Shown here piece after piece: positions 26,619 to 34,485 of a DNA stretch of 64,000 bases. The position numbers and the translations under genes were made by a program. Source of the DNA: Acinetobacter sp. NIPH 2699 (GTDB taxonomy: Bacteria; Pseudomonadota; Gammaproteobacteria; Pseudomonadales; Moraxellaceae); contig NZ_JAKZGL010000004.1 in NCBI RefSeq assembly GCF_022549355.1, forward strand, positions 186,001 to 250,000, given 5' to 3'. The notes under the pieces are model-generated. The model did not search any database, had not been told where the DNA came from, and was given only the letters and a program-made list of their open reading frames with translations. Each line of letters begins with the position of its first letter. Positions within the stretch are counted from its first letter, which is position 1.

Positions 26619-27575
26619 ATGCAAGGAACTCGCGTGAGCCAATGGAAAATCCAGCCTGTCGTAGACGGCTTACAACAAGCACGACATGAATGGCGTGAAC
26701 GTCAACACCGCATCAAGGAATTCGGTGGGCGCGAACTCCCCTCTAAAGAATCACTCAAATCAATTTTAGATGATTTGTGCGGCATCTTATTTCCTATGCG
26801 ACTGGGACCGAGCGACCTGCGTCAAGAAACCGAAGATTATTATATTGCCTATACGCTGGATCGTGTACTGAATGAACTGTTTTCACAGGTCAAACTGGCA
26901 TTAAATTATCAAGCAAAAAGCCATGTAAAACAGATTCCTGTCTCAAATAATGAGCGTTTATTGCATGATCAACAAATTGCTTTGGCGCAGACCATTGTGC
27001 AGGATTTTGCCAATACGCTACCTGATATTCGTCGTCTACTCGATGCCGATGTTTGCGCGGCATTTGAGGGTGATCCCGCTGCACATAGTGTAGATGAGGT
27101 TTTACTCTGCTATCCGGGTATCTTGGCGATTATCCACCATCGTGTCGCGCATCAGCTCTATCACAGCGTTCCACTACTCTCGCGAATTATTTCCGAGTTG
27201 GCTCATTCTGCGACAGGCATTGATATTCACCCAGGCGCGCAAATTGGCAAAGGTTTCTTTATTGATCATGGCACAGGTGTAGTGATTGGAGAAACCTCTG
27301 TGATTGGTGAATATGTACGTATTTATCAAGCCGTAACCTTAGGTGCCAAACGATTTGAACTCAATGATGATGGTGCATTGAAAAAAGATTATGCCCGCCA
27401 TCCGATTGTTGAGGATCATGTGGTGATTTATGCAGGGGCCACGATTTTGGGTCGTATCACCATTGGTCAAGGTTCAATCATTGGTGGAAATGTCTGGCTG
27501 ACTCACGGTGTTCCTGCTGGCAGTCAAATTCTTCAATCACCAAACGAATCTTTAGGGTCTGTTGGCTCTTTATAA
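26619..27575 (+). CDS. cysE: Serine O-acetyltransferase
   Basis: The 318-residue protein has the N-terminal helical domain of EpsC/SrpH-type serine acetyltransferases and a C-terminal left-handed beta-helix (GIDIHPGAQIGKGFFIDHGTG, then IGEYVRIYQAVTLGAK and VVIYAGATILGRITIGQGS). The helix H-G-T-G site binds acetyl-CoA. It makes O-acetylserine for cysteine synthesis. Length exceeds E. coli CysE (273). A GTG 15 bases downstream with AAGGA is an alternative start. It lies between a rhodanese gene and the encapsulin genes, consistent with cysteine supply for the desulfurase. Confidence 0.93.
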   Translation: MQGTRVSQWKIQPVVDGLQQARHEWRERQHRIKEFGGRELPSKESLKSILDDLCGILFPMRLGPSDLRQETEDYYIAYTLDRVLNELFSQVKLALNYQAKSHVKQIPVSNNERLLHDQQIALAQTIVQDFANTLPDIRRLLDADVCAAFEGDPAAHSVDEVLLCYPGILAIIHHRVAHQLYHSVPLLSRIISELAHSATGIDIHPGAQIGKGFFIDHGTGVVIGETSVIGEYVRIYQAVTLGAKRFELNDDGALKKDYARHPIVEDHVVIYAGATILGRITIGQGSIIGGNVWLTHGVPAGSQILQSPNESLGSVGSL

Positions 27576-27883
27576 AAGGACACTATAAATTCAAATACCA
27601 TCAAAAACCCAGTAAATGTAAAGTTTGATTTAATGAAAGACTAAATCAAACACATAAAAACCTATGAAAAATAAATAGCGTATATTCACTACTTATATTT
27701 ATTTTTCATAAATATATTCTTATGAGTGATAAGGCATAAATTCATCATTATTTATCTCATAATAATATTTTTAAAAATACTCATTAAGCTCTAGTCTAAT
27801 TCAAGAAATTATTAAATACGCTTAAAAACACAAACTCTTTTATTTTTATTAACAAAGCCAAAGTTATACAGGAAAATTTATTC
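27576..27883. promoter_or_regulatory. Gap between cysE and the encapsulin gene with a hairpin
   Basis: This 308-base AT-rich gap has one clear structure: perfect 10-base arms GTTTGATTTA (27623-27632) and TAAATCAAAC (27642-27651) with a 9-base loop. There is no strong T run after it, so it could be a weak terminator or an operator. A likely -10 (TTATAC) and AGGAAAA binding site lie just ahead of 27884, so the encapsulin pair probably has its own promoter. Confidence 0.5.
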
Positions 27884-28816
27884 ATGGCAAAAACCACAGA
27901 TAAAGTCCAACACGCACTTGGAGATCATGCAGCTAGACAGCTTGCCAATGCCACCAAGACTGTTCCACAACTTTCGACCATTACCCCACGCTGGCTCACA
28001 CACTTATTACAATGGATTCCTGTTGAAGCTGGTATTTATCGCGTCAACCGCGTCAGCAATACCGACGATATTCAAGTCGCCTGTACTCAACGTGATGAAG
28101 CAACATTGCCTCAAACCTTTGTAGACTATGATGCTCAACCGCGTGAATATTTTTTAAATGGTGTTTCGACTGTCCTCGATATTCATACACGTGTTGCAGA
28201 TCTATACAGCAGCCCACACGATCAGATTAAAGAACAATTACGTCTCACCATTGAAACCATTAAAGAGCGTCAGGAAAGTGAGCTGATCAATAACCCAGAA
28301 TATGGTTTATTGGCCAGCGTAGCCGATGAGCAACGTATTTCAACACTGAGCGGCCCACCGACTCCAGATGATTTTGATGATTTATTGCGCAAGGTATGGA
28401 AAGAACCGGGCTTCTTCCTTGCGCATCCAGATGCCATTGCCGCATTTGGTCGTGAATGTACTCGTCGCGGCGTGCCACCTCCAACCGTCAGCCTATTTGG
28501 TTCGCAGTTCATTACTTGGCGTGGTGTTCCATTGATTCCATCCAATAAAATTCCAGTTGAAGATGGTAAAACCAAAATCCTGTTATTGCGTGTTGGTGAA
28601 AAGCGTCAAGGTGTGGTTGGTCTGTTCCAACCAGGTTTAGCCGGTGAACAATCCCCTGGTCTTTCTGTACGTTTCATGGGCATCAACCGTAGTGCGATTT
28701 CGTCTTATCTGATTTCACTGTATTGCTCATTGGCGGTATTGACTGAAGATGCTTTGGCTGTGCTCGAAGATGTGGAGGTGGACAAGTATCATGACTACCC
28801 AGTTAACTACAAGTAA
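27884..28816 (+). CDS. Family 2A encapsulin nanocompartment shell protein (SrpI-like)
   Basis: The 310-residue protein matches the HK97-fold family 2A encapsulins by overall pattern: an N-terminal arm (ALGDHAARQLANATKTVPQL), a central NGVSTVLDIHTRVADLYSSPHDQIKEQLRL segment (given as an E-loop/spine region), and the C-terminal core VGLFQPGLAGEQSPGLSVRF. Such shells assemble into icosahedral protein compartments that enclose a cysteine desulfurase. Identification is strengthened by the next gene, a desulfurase with a long disordered N-terminus whose start overlaps this stop by 26 bases. The location near cysE and rhodanese also matches this family. It was earlier often mis-annotated as a major membrane or sulfur-starvation protein. 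Confidence 0.92.
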   Translation: MAKTTDKVQHALGDHAARQLANATKTVPQLSTITPRWLTHLLQWIPVEAGIYRVNRVSNTDDIQVACTQRDEATLPQTFVDYDAQPREYFLNGVSTVLDIHTRVADLYSSPHDQIKEQLRLTIETIKERQESELINNPEYGLLASVADEQRISTLSGPPTPDDFDDLLRKVWKEPGFFLAHPDAIAAFGRECTRRGVPPPTVSLFGSQFITWRGVPLIPSNKIPVEDGKTKILLLRVGEKRQGVVGLFQPGLAGEQSPGLSVRFMGINRSAISSYLISLYCSLAVLTEDALAVLEDVEVDKYHDYPVNYK

Positions 28817-30737
28817 TTTACACGGTAGTCCAACGGGTTCTGAAGTGGCCGGTGTTAGTCCACCGTCCAACTTCCCAGATGAAGCAACACTTTCACGGCT
28901 TGCCTCTGAATTTTTTGCGGCACTACCAAGCTCCAGTAGTGGCCCCTCTGGTCTGAATTTGGACTTACCCAATGTTGGAGCACCACCGCATCAACATCAG
29001 CCCGCTGAACCTTTGGCGGCATTGAGTGGTCGTGCACCCAATATTGCTTATGAAAAAAGTTTAAATCCTGAGTATCCTGAGCATATTCCAAACTATCCTG
29101 ATTATCCTGAACGTCGGGCAATTGCTTCTGCGCCTGTCGTGGGTGGGGCAAATCTACCACGTCCACCGATTGAACCGAATTTTCCGCAAGCCATTCATAG
29201 TGTGCCAAATGTTCCTTTGGTTGAACCTTCTCGCCCATCAGCGAATGATGCTTCACCCTTTTATTTTTTAAATGATTTTGCAGCGCCAACCAATTCAAGT
29301 TCTGAATTTGATGCAGCCAGTTTTGCCACTGCACAATCATTTCAACTGCCACAAGGTGATCTGCTCAATCGTTTATTGCCTGATGAGCAAAAGGTTCATC
29401 CACAAAGCAATACCACCTCTACAGGATTTTACTTTTTAGATCTTCCGCAAAACAATGCGAGTTATGGAAACTATCAACCCTCGCAACCGCAGTTTATTGC
29501 AAATGCAGCACAACCATTGGATGTACACGCCGTTCGTCGTGACTTTCCAATTTTGCAAGAACGTGTCAATGGTCGTCCTTTGGTTTGGTTTGATAATGCA
29601 GCGACCACCCAAAAACCACAAAGTGTGATTGATCGAATTGCTTATTTTTACCAGCATGAGAACTCCAATATCCATCGTGCAGCACATGAATTGGCAGCCA
29701 GAGCAACGGATGCTTATGAGCATGCTCGCAATGTGGTTGCTCGTTTTATTGGAGCAAAATCCTCTCAAGAGATCATTTTTGTTCGTGGCACAACGGAAGG
29801 CATTAACCTGATCGCGAAAACTTGGGGTGAGCAAAATATTGGTGAGGGTGATGAAATTATTGTTTCTCATCTGGAACACCATGCCAATATCGTGCCTTGG
29901 TTCCAATTGACGAAGAAGGTCGGTGCAAAACTTCGTGTGATTCCTGTGGACGACACAGGGCAAATCATTTTGGAAGAATTGCCAAAATTGATTAATGAAC
30001 GTACCAAGCTGATCTCGATTACGCAGGTTTCCAATGCGTTGGGTACGGTTACGCCCGTTGCTGAAGTGATTAAAATCGCCCATGCTAAAGGCGTTCGAGT
30101 CCTCGTTGATGGTGCGCAATCTGTTTCACATATGCCAACCGATGTCCAAGCCATTGATGCTGACTTCTTTGTCTTCTCTGGGCATAAGGTCTTTGGTCCA
30201 ACAGGGATTGGTGCCGTGTATGCAAAACCTGAACTTCTGGAAACCATGCCAGTTTGGGAAGGTGGCGGTAACATGATTCAGGACGTGACCTTCGAACAAG
30301 TGATTTACCAACCAGCACCAAATAAGTTTGAAGCAGGCACAGGTAATATTGCTGATGCTGTTGGTTTAGGTGCTGCGCTGGAATATGTAGAACGCCTTGG
30401 CATTCATAATATTGCACGTTATGAACATGATTTGCTGGAATATGGTCAACACGCCTTGAGTAGTGTTGCTGGTTTAAGACCAATTGGAACAGCAAAAAAT
30501 AAAGCCAGCGTGATGTCATTTGTACTTGAGGGTTATTCGACTGAACAAGTCGGTAAGGCACTCAATCAACATGGTATTGCGGTTCGTTCAGGGCATCATT
30601 GTGCTCAGCCAATCTTGCGTCGTTTTGGTGTGGAGCAAACGGTTCGCCCCTCTTTGGCATTTTATAATACTACTGAAGAAATTGATCTGTTGGTGTCGGT
30701 ATTGCATCAACTTTCAAGAAACAAGCGTACCGCTTAA
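28791..30737 (+). CDS. Cysteine desulfurase, encapsulin cargo (family 2A)
   Basis: The real start is probably the ATG at 28791 (GGAGG 12 bases upstream), not 28749, giving 648 residues. Residues 1 to about 245 are disordered: Pro/Ala/Ser/Asn-rich with a repeated FYFL motif at 157-160 and 213-216. The rest is a SufS/CsdA-type PLP enzyme: FDNAATTQKPQSVID, the PLP lysine K466 in FSGHKVFGPTG, and the catalytic loop RSGHHCAQPILRRFG with C604. It takes sulfur from cysteine to form a persulfide. The long N-terminus is the region that carries loading signals into the shell in this family. The overlap with the shell gene indicates translational coupling. Confidence 0.94.
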   Translation: MTTQLTTSNLHGSPTGSEVAGVSPPSNFPDEATLSRLASEFFAALPSSSSGPSGLNLDLPNVGAPPHQHQPAEPLAALSGRAPNIAYEKSLNPEYPEHIPNYPDYPERRAIASAPVVGGANLPRPPIEPNFPQAIHSVPNVPLVEPSRPSANDASPFYFLNDFAAPTNSSSEFDAASFATAQSFQLPQGDLLNRLLPDEQKVHPQSNTTSTGFYFLDLPQNNASYGNYQPSQPQFIANAAQPLDVHAVRRDFPILQERVNGRPLVWFDNAATTQKPQSVIDRIAYFYQHENSNIHRAAHELAARATDAYEHARNVVARFIGAKSSQEIIFVRGTTEGINLIAKTWGEQNIGEGDEIIVSHLEHHANIVPWFQLTKKVGAKLRVIPVDDTGQIILEELPKLINERTKLISITQVSNALGTVTPVAEVIKIAHAKGVRVLVDGAQSVSHMPTDVQAIDADFFVFSGHKVFGPTGIGAVYAKPELLETMPVWEGGGNMIQDVTFEQVIYQPAPNKFEAGTGNIADAVGLGAALEYVERLGIHNIARYEHDLLEYGQHALSSVAGLRPIGTAKNKASVMSFVLEGYSTEQVGKALNQHGIAVRSGHHCAQPILRRFGVEQTVRPSLAFYNTTEEIDLLVSVLHQLSRNKRTA

Positions 30738-30758
30738 ATTTCATATCCTCAAACAATC

Positions 30759-30800
30759 GAGCCTAAGTGAGAACATCTCACTTAGGCTCTTTACTTTTTA
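30759..30800 (+). terminator. Terminator of the encapsulin operon
   Basis: Arms AGCCTAAGTGAGA and TCTCACTTAGGCT enclose a 3-base loop and are followed by CTTTACTTTTT. It starts 22 bases after the desulfurase stop, and lies between this gene and the convergent transporter gene ending at 30810. Confidence 0.9.
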
Positions 30801-30809
30801 TGCGCCCCA

Positions 30810-32027
30810 TTAAATTTTTTGACGTAACCACCAACCAAACCATGCACCGATCAGACAGAATACCGTAAAGACCCAACCCGAAACTGCACCCGCCATGATA
30901 CCTGAGAGCAATACGCCAACGGTACAGCCTAAAGACAACATTGCTCCCCAACCCATCAATATACCACCAAGGAAAATACGCACATTGGCTTTTAAAGTAT
31001 TGGTCTGTAGTCGAAATTGTCCCGCAACTAATGCCGCAATCAAGCTGCCAATGATCAGGCTAATAACAAATATACCGTTGTTGGATAATAAGGTTTCTTT
31101 GACCACCGTCATACAGCCTGTCAGGCGATCCAGCCCTTCAAGCCGTGTTACTGACCAGAAATGATTTAATGTGGTCCGAGACAGACTACCAATTTCCGCA
31201 GTCACGCCAATGGCCCCAACCCGAAAGTAAGCCACAAACCCAATCACACCCACGAAAATACCGCCAATCCATGTCGGCCAACGTTGCTGAAAAATACCTT
31301 GCCATATCGAATAGGATTGAATTTGCTGTTGAGTATTGCCTTTATTTTTATGGATAACATACAGTCCAAGCAGAATCAGGCCACCAATCACAAGAACCTG
31401 TATCAATAGCGAAGCTGCATAACCCACAATATTCGGTAGCCATAGTGGTTCCGCGCTTTGCATAAAGTTGAGATAGAGCGCATTCCAACTGATAAAACCG
31501 AATGCAAAACCTAAAAACACACCAAGCAATGCCACAGGTGCAGTCAGTAAGCCTTCACCCAAACGGTAGAATTGTGCACTGATACAGGAACCAGACAACG
31601 CCATCCCAAAACCAAAGCTAAATGCACTGAATGGAAGTACCCAACTTACAATCCCAATATGCGCATCAGGTGGCAATTGCCGCCCATCAAGAATAGGTAA
31701 GAACGCGCCAAATACGGCATGATAGCCTAGGGTACCCACCAGTAATGCAAGCAATACGCCAACAATACCGCGTGGATCTCGATTCTCAAAAAAATCGGTA
31801 AAGATACAATAAAAACAAAATCTGGAACGCTGTAACGTGATTCCAAATAACGCCCCGATGATACTAATAAATCCAAAACTATATTGAATATACTGCTGTG
31901 ATAACCAGTAGCTCCAGATTAAAAATAGCAATAATATAATCAGCGCAATCACATAACGGATTTGGAAATTAGAATTTTTAGGTAAATCTAATTGCTGATC
32001 AAAAATATTCTTTTGAGGTGTAGACAT
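30810..32027 (-). CDS. YeeE/YedE family sulfur-compound transporter
   Basis: The 405-residue membrane protein has roughly ten helices and the YeeE/YedE (DUF395) cysteine-containing motifs RSRFCFYCIFTDFFENRDPR, ALSGSCISAQFYRLGEG and LSLGCTVGVLLSG. Members such as TsuA import thiosulfate using such cysteines. It is leftward, convergent with the encapsulin operon and downstream of an exported sulfurtransferase gene, so thiosulfate or another sulfane-sulfur source is a likely substrate. The exact substrate is inferred. Confidence 0.88.
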   Translation of the reverse strand: MSTPQKNIFDQQLDLPKNSNFQIRYVIALIILLLFLIWSYWLSQQYIQYSFGFISIIGALFGITLQRSRFCFYCIFTDFFENRDPRGIVGVLLALLVGTLGYHAVFGAFLPILDGRQLPPDAHIGIVSWVLPFSAFSFGFGMALSGSCISAQFYRLGEGLLTAPVALLGVFLGFAFGFISWNALYLNFMQSAEPLWLPNIVGYAASLLIQVLVIGGLILLGLYVIHKNKGNTQQQIQSYSIWQGIFQQRWPTWIGGIFVGVIGFVAYFRVGAIGVTAEIGSLSRTTLNHFWSVTRLEGLDRLTGCMTVVKETLLSNNGIFVISLIIGSLIAALVAGQFRLQTNTLKANVRIFLGGILMGWGAMLSLGCTVGVLLSGIMAGAVSGWVFTVFCLIGAWFGWWLRQKI

Positions 32028-32093
32028 AGAAAATTCATCACCATAATCATATCTTTCACATATTAGAGTGATCTATTGACTTCTTTCATAATG

Positions 32094-32167
32094 ATTGACA
32101 CCCACCTTGTATTTCTCCCATAGGGTGAATGAGGAACGATTAAAGTTCCGCAAGGAGATTTATTAAA
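32094..32167. repeat. Dispersed intergenic repeat, copy 2
   Basis: This is the reverse-complement match of 5632-5701, including GAACGATTAAAGTTCCGCAA and TTGTATTTCTCCCATAGGGT. Only a few bases differ along about 70. It sits in the gap between the YeeE gene (start 32027) and the exported sulfurtransferase (stop 32312). Confidence 0.75.
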
Positions 32168-32311
32168 AAAGTCTTATCAACCTCTGAATATGAAGAATAA
32201 AATAATACAAAGAAAATGAGTGCTCTTAGCCAATAAATAGATAAGAACACTCATATATAGACAAGGTTTATGATACTGAAATAGGATCTATTGATATTTC
32301 AACAGCCCCGA

Positions 32312-33259
32312 CTATATGGCCCCCCATACCGTACCTGCATTATTCTTAATTGGTAAACCGACCGTATTACCATATTCTGTCCATGAACCATCATAGTTCT
32401 TGACCTTATAACCCAAGATTTTACTCAGTGCGAACCAAGTATGGCTTGAACGCTCACCGATACGGCAATAGGTGATAACCGGTTGACTACCATCAATGCC
32501 GACATTGGCATAAAGCTTGCGCAACTCTTCTTTCGACTTAAAGGTTCCATCAGCCGCAACAGCCTGACTCCAAGCCACATTCACCGCACCAGGTATATGC
32601 CCTGCACGAACAGAAAGTTCCTGACTTCCCTGTGGAGCAAAAATCTTGCCGTTGAATTCATCAGGAGAACGGATATCGAGTAGTTTTGCCGTATTTTTAT
32701 TACTTGCCTGAATCACATCAACCAAACGAGCACGTAAATTATTATTGGCTGCTTTTACACTAATATTCCCAGCAGTATAGGTTGTGGCACGTGTAGACAG
32801 TGGCAGTTTATCTGCCTCCCACTTGAGTCGACCACCATCCAATAATTTGACATTCTGTACGCCATAGACATCAAAGACCCACGCACCCCATGCCGCAAAC
32901 CAGTTATTATTATCGCCATACAAGACCACCGTGGTGTCTTTGCTTACACCTGCTTGACGTAGCTTTGCCTGAAAATTATTTGGTGTCACAATATCACGGC
33001 GAACCGTATCAACAAGATCGGTATGCCATTTAAAATTCACAGCCCCAGGAATATGTCCGCGCTCGAATTGACCCGGATTTACACTCACTTCAATAATACG
33101 GACTTTGGGATTATTTAAGTTTTCCTGTAACCATTTCGTATCCACTAAAAAATCAGAAGCCTGAACTGCACCGATAGGTAAAATAAAGAGTGCAGTGAGT
33201 TTAAATAGCAATTTTGAACTTTTCCCAACCAAAGACTGAGGTAATTTTGATGTTGTCAT
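32312..33259 (-). CDS. Exported two-domain sulfurtransferase (rhodanese)
   Basis: The 315-residue protein has a signal peptide (LLFKLTALFILPIGAVQASD) and two rhodanese domains. The N-terminal domain begins VDTKWLQENLNNPKVRIIEV with RGHIPGAVNF; the C-terminal, catalytic one has ITYCRIGERSSH, where C265 is the active cysteine. This is the thiosulfate/3-mercaptopyruvate sulfurtransferase architecture, located in the periplasm. GGGGATCC lies before the ATG. It probably works with the neighbouring YeeE/YedE-type transporter on sulfane sulfur. Confidence 0.93.
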   Translation of the reverse strand: MTTSKLPQSLVGKSSKLLFKLTALFILPIGAVQASDFLVDTKWLQENLNNPKVRIIEVSVNPGQFERGHIPGAVNFKWHTDLVDTVRRDIVTPNNFQAKLRQAGVSKDTTVVLYGDNNNWFAAWGAWVFDVYGVQNVKLLDGGRLKWEADKLPLSTRATTYTAGNISVKAANNNLRARLVDVIQASNKNTAKLLDIRSPDEFNGKIFAPQGSQELSVRAGHIPGAVNVAWSQAVAADGTFKSKEELRKLYANVGIDGSQPVITYCRIGERSSHTWFALSKILGYKVKNYDGSWTEYGNTVGLPIKNNAGTVWGAI

Positions 33260-33679
33260 TTTGGATCCCCTTTAGATTAAAATTACCTTAAAAATTAGCT
33301 TATTTTTTGTTATTTTAGAAATTAGTAAATGATATATACATTGCACCGATCAAGATAAAAAATTATTTTAAATCTAAATTAAATTTAAATAAAATAAAAC
33401 AACCAATTAAACTAACAATCTAGAAACTTAAATTACTGCCCACTGATTAAAATCAGTCGCTACATCACGTTTAAAATCAGAATTATCGCTAAGAATATAT
33501 TTTTTATTTATAAAGAAAACCACTATTTTTAAAATCCCATTTATTCCCATTATAAGTTTTATGTTGTCCAAATCTTTGTTATGCACAAAATCAGATATTT
33601 TTTTCAGCATAAGTTATTTTTCTTCATTTTGCATAATCGCTAATCTAACAACCAAGTTGTTATAACAAGTTTAAGTTCA
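33260..33679. promoter_or_regulatory. AT-rich divergent region, sulfurtransferase/gntR
   Basis: About 420 bases of very AT-rich DNA separate two divergent genes. A leftward 60-codon frame (33428-33610) is present but looks like chance. No clear promoter elements or repeats can be assigned with confidence. Confidence 0.4.
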
Positions 33680-34432
33680 ATGAACCAACCGATTGTAAAT
33701 AAAGTCAATGGCGAACGCCCTTTGTATGATCAAGTGTATCAGGCACTGTTGCAGCAAATCGTCGATGGTACTTATCAGATCCATCAACAATTGCCGTCTG
33801 AAAAAGAACTGAGTGAATTATTTAATGTTAGCCGCATCACCATTCGCCAAGCATTAAATCAGTTACAGCTTGAACACTTGGTTTACAAGATTCAGGGCAA
33901 AGGAACGTTTGTGAATGCACCAAAGACATTCCAGAACATTTCCCAATTACAAGGCTTTGCCGAAGCCATGACCAATATGGGACATGAGGTGTTTAACGTG
34001 GTGAAAGAATTTCGTTTTATTCCAGCCACACCACAGATTGCATCGAAATTAAAACTTTCGGTGAATAGTACGGTGGTGGAAATTAAACGGATTCGATTAC
34101 TCAATCGTAAACCTGTTTCATTTGAACTGACCTATTTACCCGAAGCGATTGGGATCGCTTTACAAGAGATCAACCTGTCAACGCGTGATGTGTTTCTAGC
34201 CATTGAAGAAGATTTATCGATTGCATTGGGACATGCCGATTTAAGCATTGATGCCACCCTTGCCGATGAAGAACTCAGTGAACTTTTACAAGTTGAAATG
34301 AATGCACCATTACTACGAGTCGAACGACTCACTCACAATCATGAGGGACATCCCATTGATTTTGAATATCTATATTTCTCAGGAGAGACCTTCCAATACC
34401 GATTAAGGGTGGACAGAAAGAAAACCCAATAA
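33680..34432 (+). CDS. GntR family regulator, HutC/UTRA type
   Basis: The 250-residue protein begins with a GntR winged helix (LYDQVYQALLQQIVDGTYQI, then LPSEKELSELFNVSRITIRQAL, then GKGTFV) and continues with a UTRA ligand-binding domain (residues about 90-245, with AEAMTNMGHEVFNV and VVEIKRIRLLNRKPVSFELTY). It lies 53 bases ahead of the AprA-like gene in the same direction, so it probably senses an organosulfur or related compound and controls that operon. The ligand is unknown. Confidence 0.92.
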   Translation: MNQPIVNKVNGERPLYDQVYQALLQQIVDGTYQIHQQLPSEKELSELFNVSRITIRQALNQLQLEHLVYKIQGKGTFVNAPKTFQNISQLQGFAEAMTNMGHEVFNVVKEFRFIPATPQIASKLKLSVNSTVVEIKRIRLLNRKPVSFELTYLPEAIGIALQEINLSTRDVFLAIEEDLSIALGHADLSIDATLADEELSELLQVEMNAPLLRVERLTHNHEGHPIDFEYLYFSGETFQYRLRVDRKKTQ

Positions 34433-34450
34433 CGACCATAAACACAGCTT

Positions 34451-34471
34451 AGGGCTTATTCAATAAGCCCC
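34451..34471 (+). promoter_or_regulatory. Palindrome between gntR and the AprA-like gene
   Basis: Arms GGGCTTA and TAAGCCC surround a 5-base centre, in the 53-base gap. It could be a GntR operator (autoregulation) or a weak attenuator. No T tract follows. Confidence 0.45.
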
Positions 34472-34485
34472 TACAGAGGCAAAAC

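Noticed and set aside
28855-30119. Long leftward open frames opposite the desulfurase gene (165 and 227 codons)
   Set aside because: They mirror the low-complexity and conserved coding sequence of the forward gene, have no binding sites and give no protein-like motifs.
33428-33610. Leftward 60-codon frame between the sulfurtransferase and gntR genes
   Set aside because: Short, AT-driven composition and no clear ribosome binding site; it may be chance.
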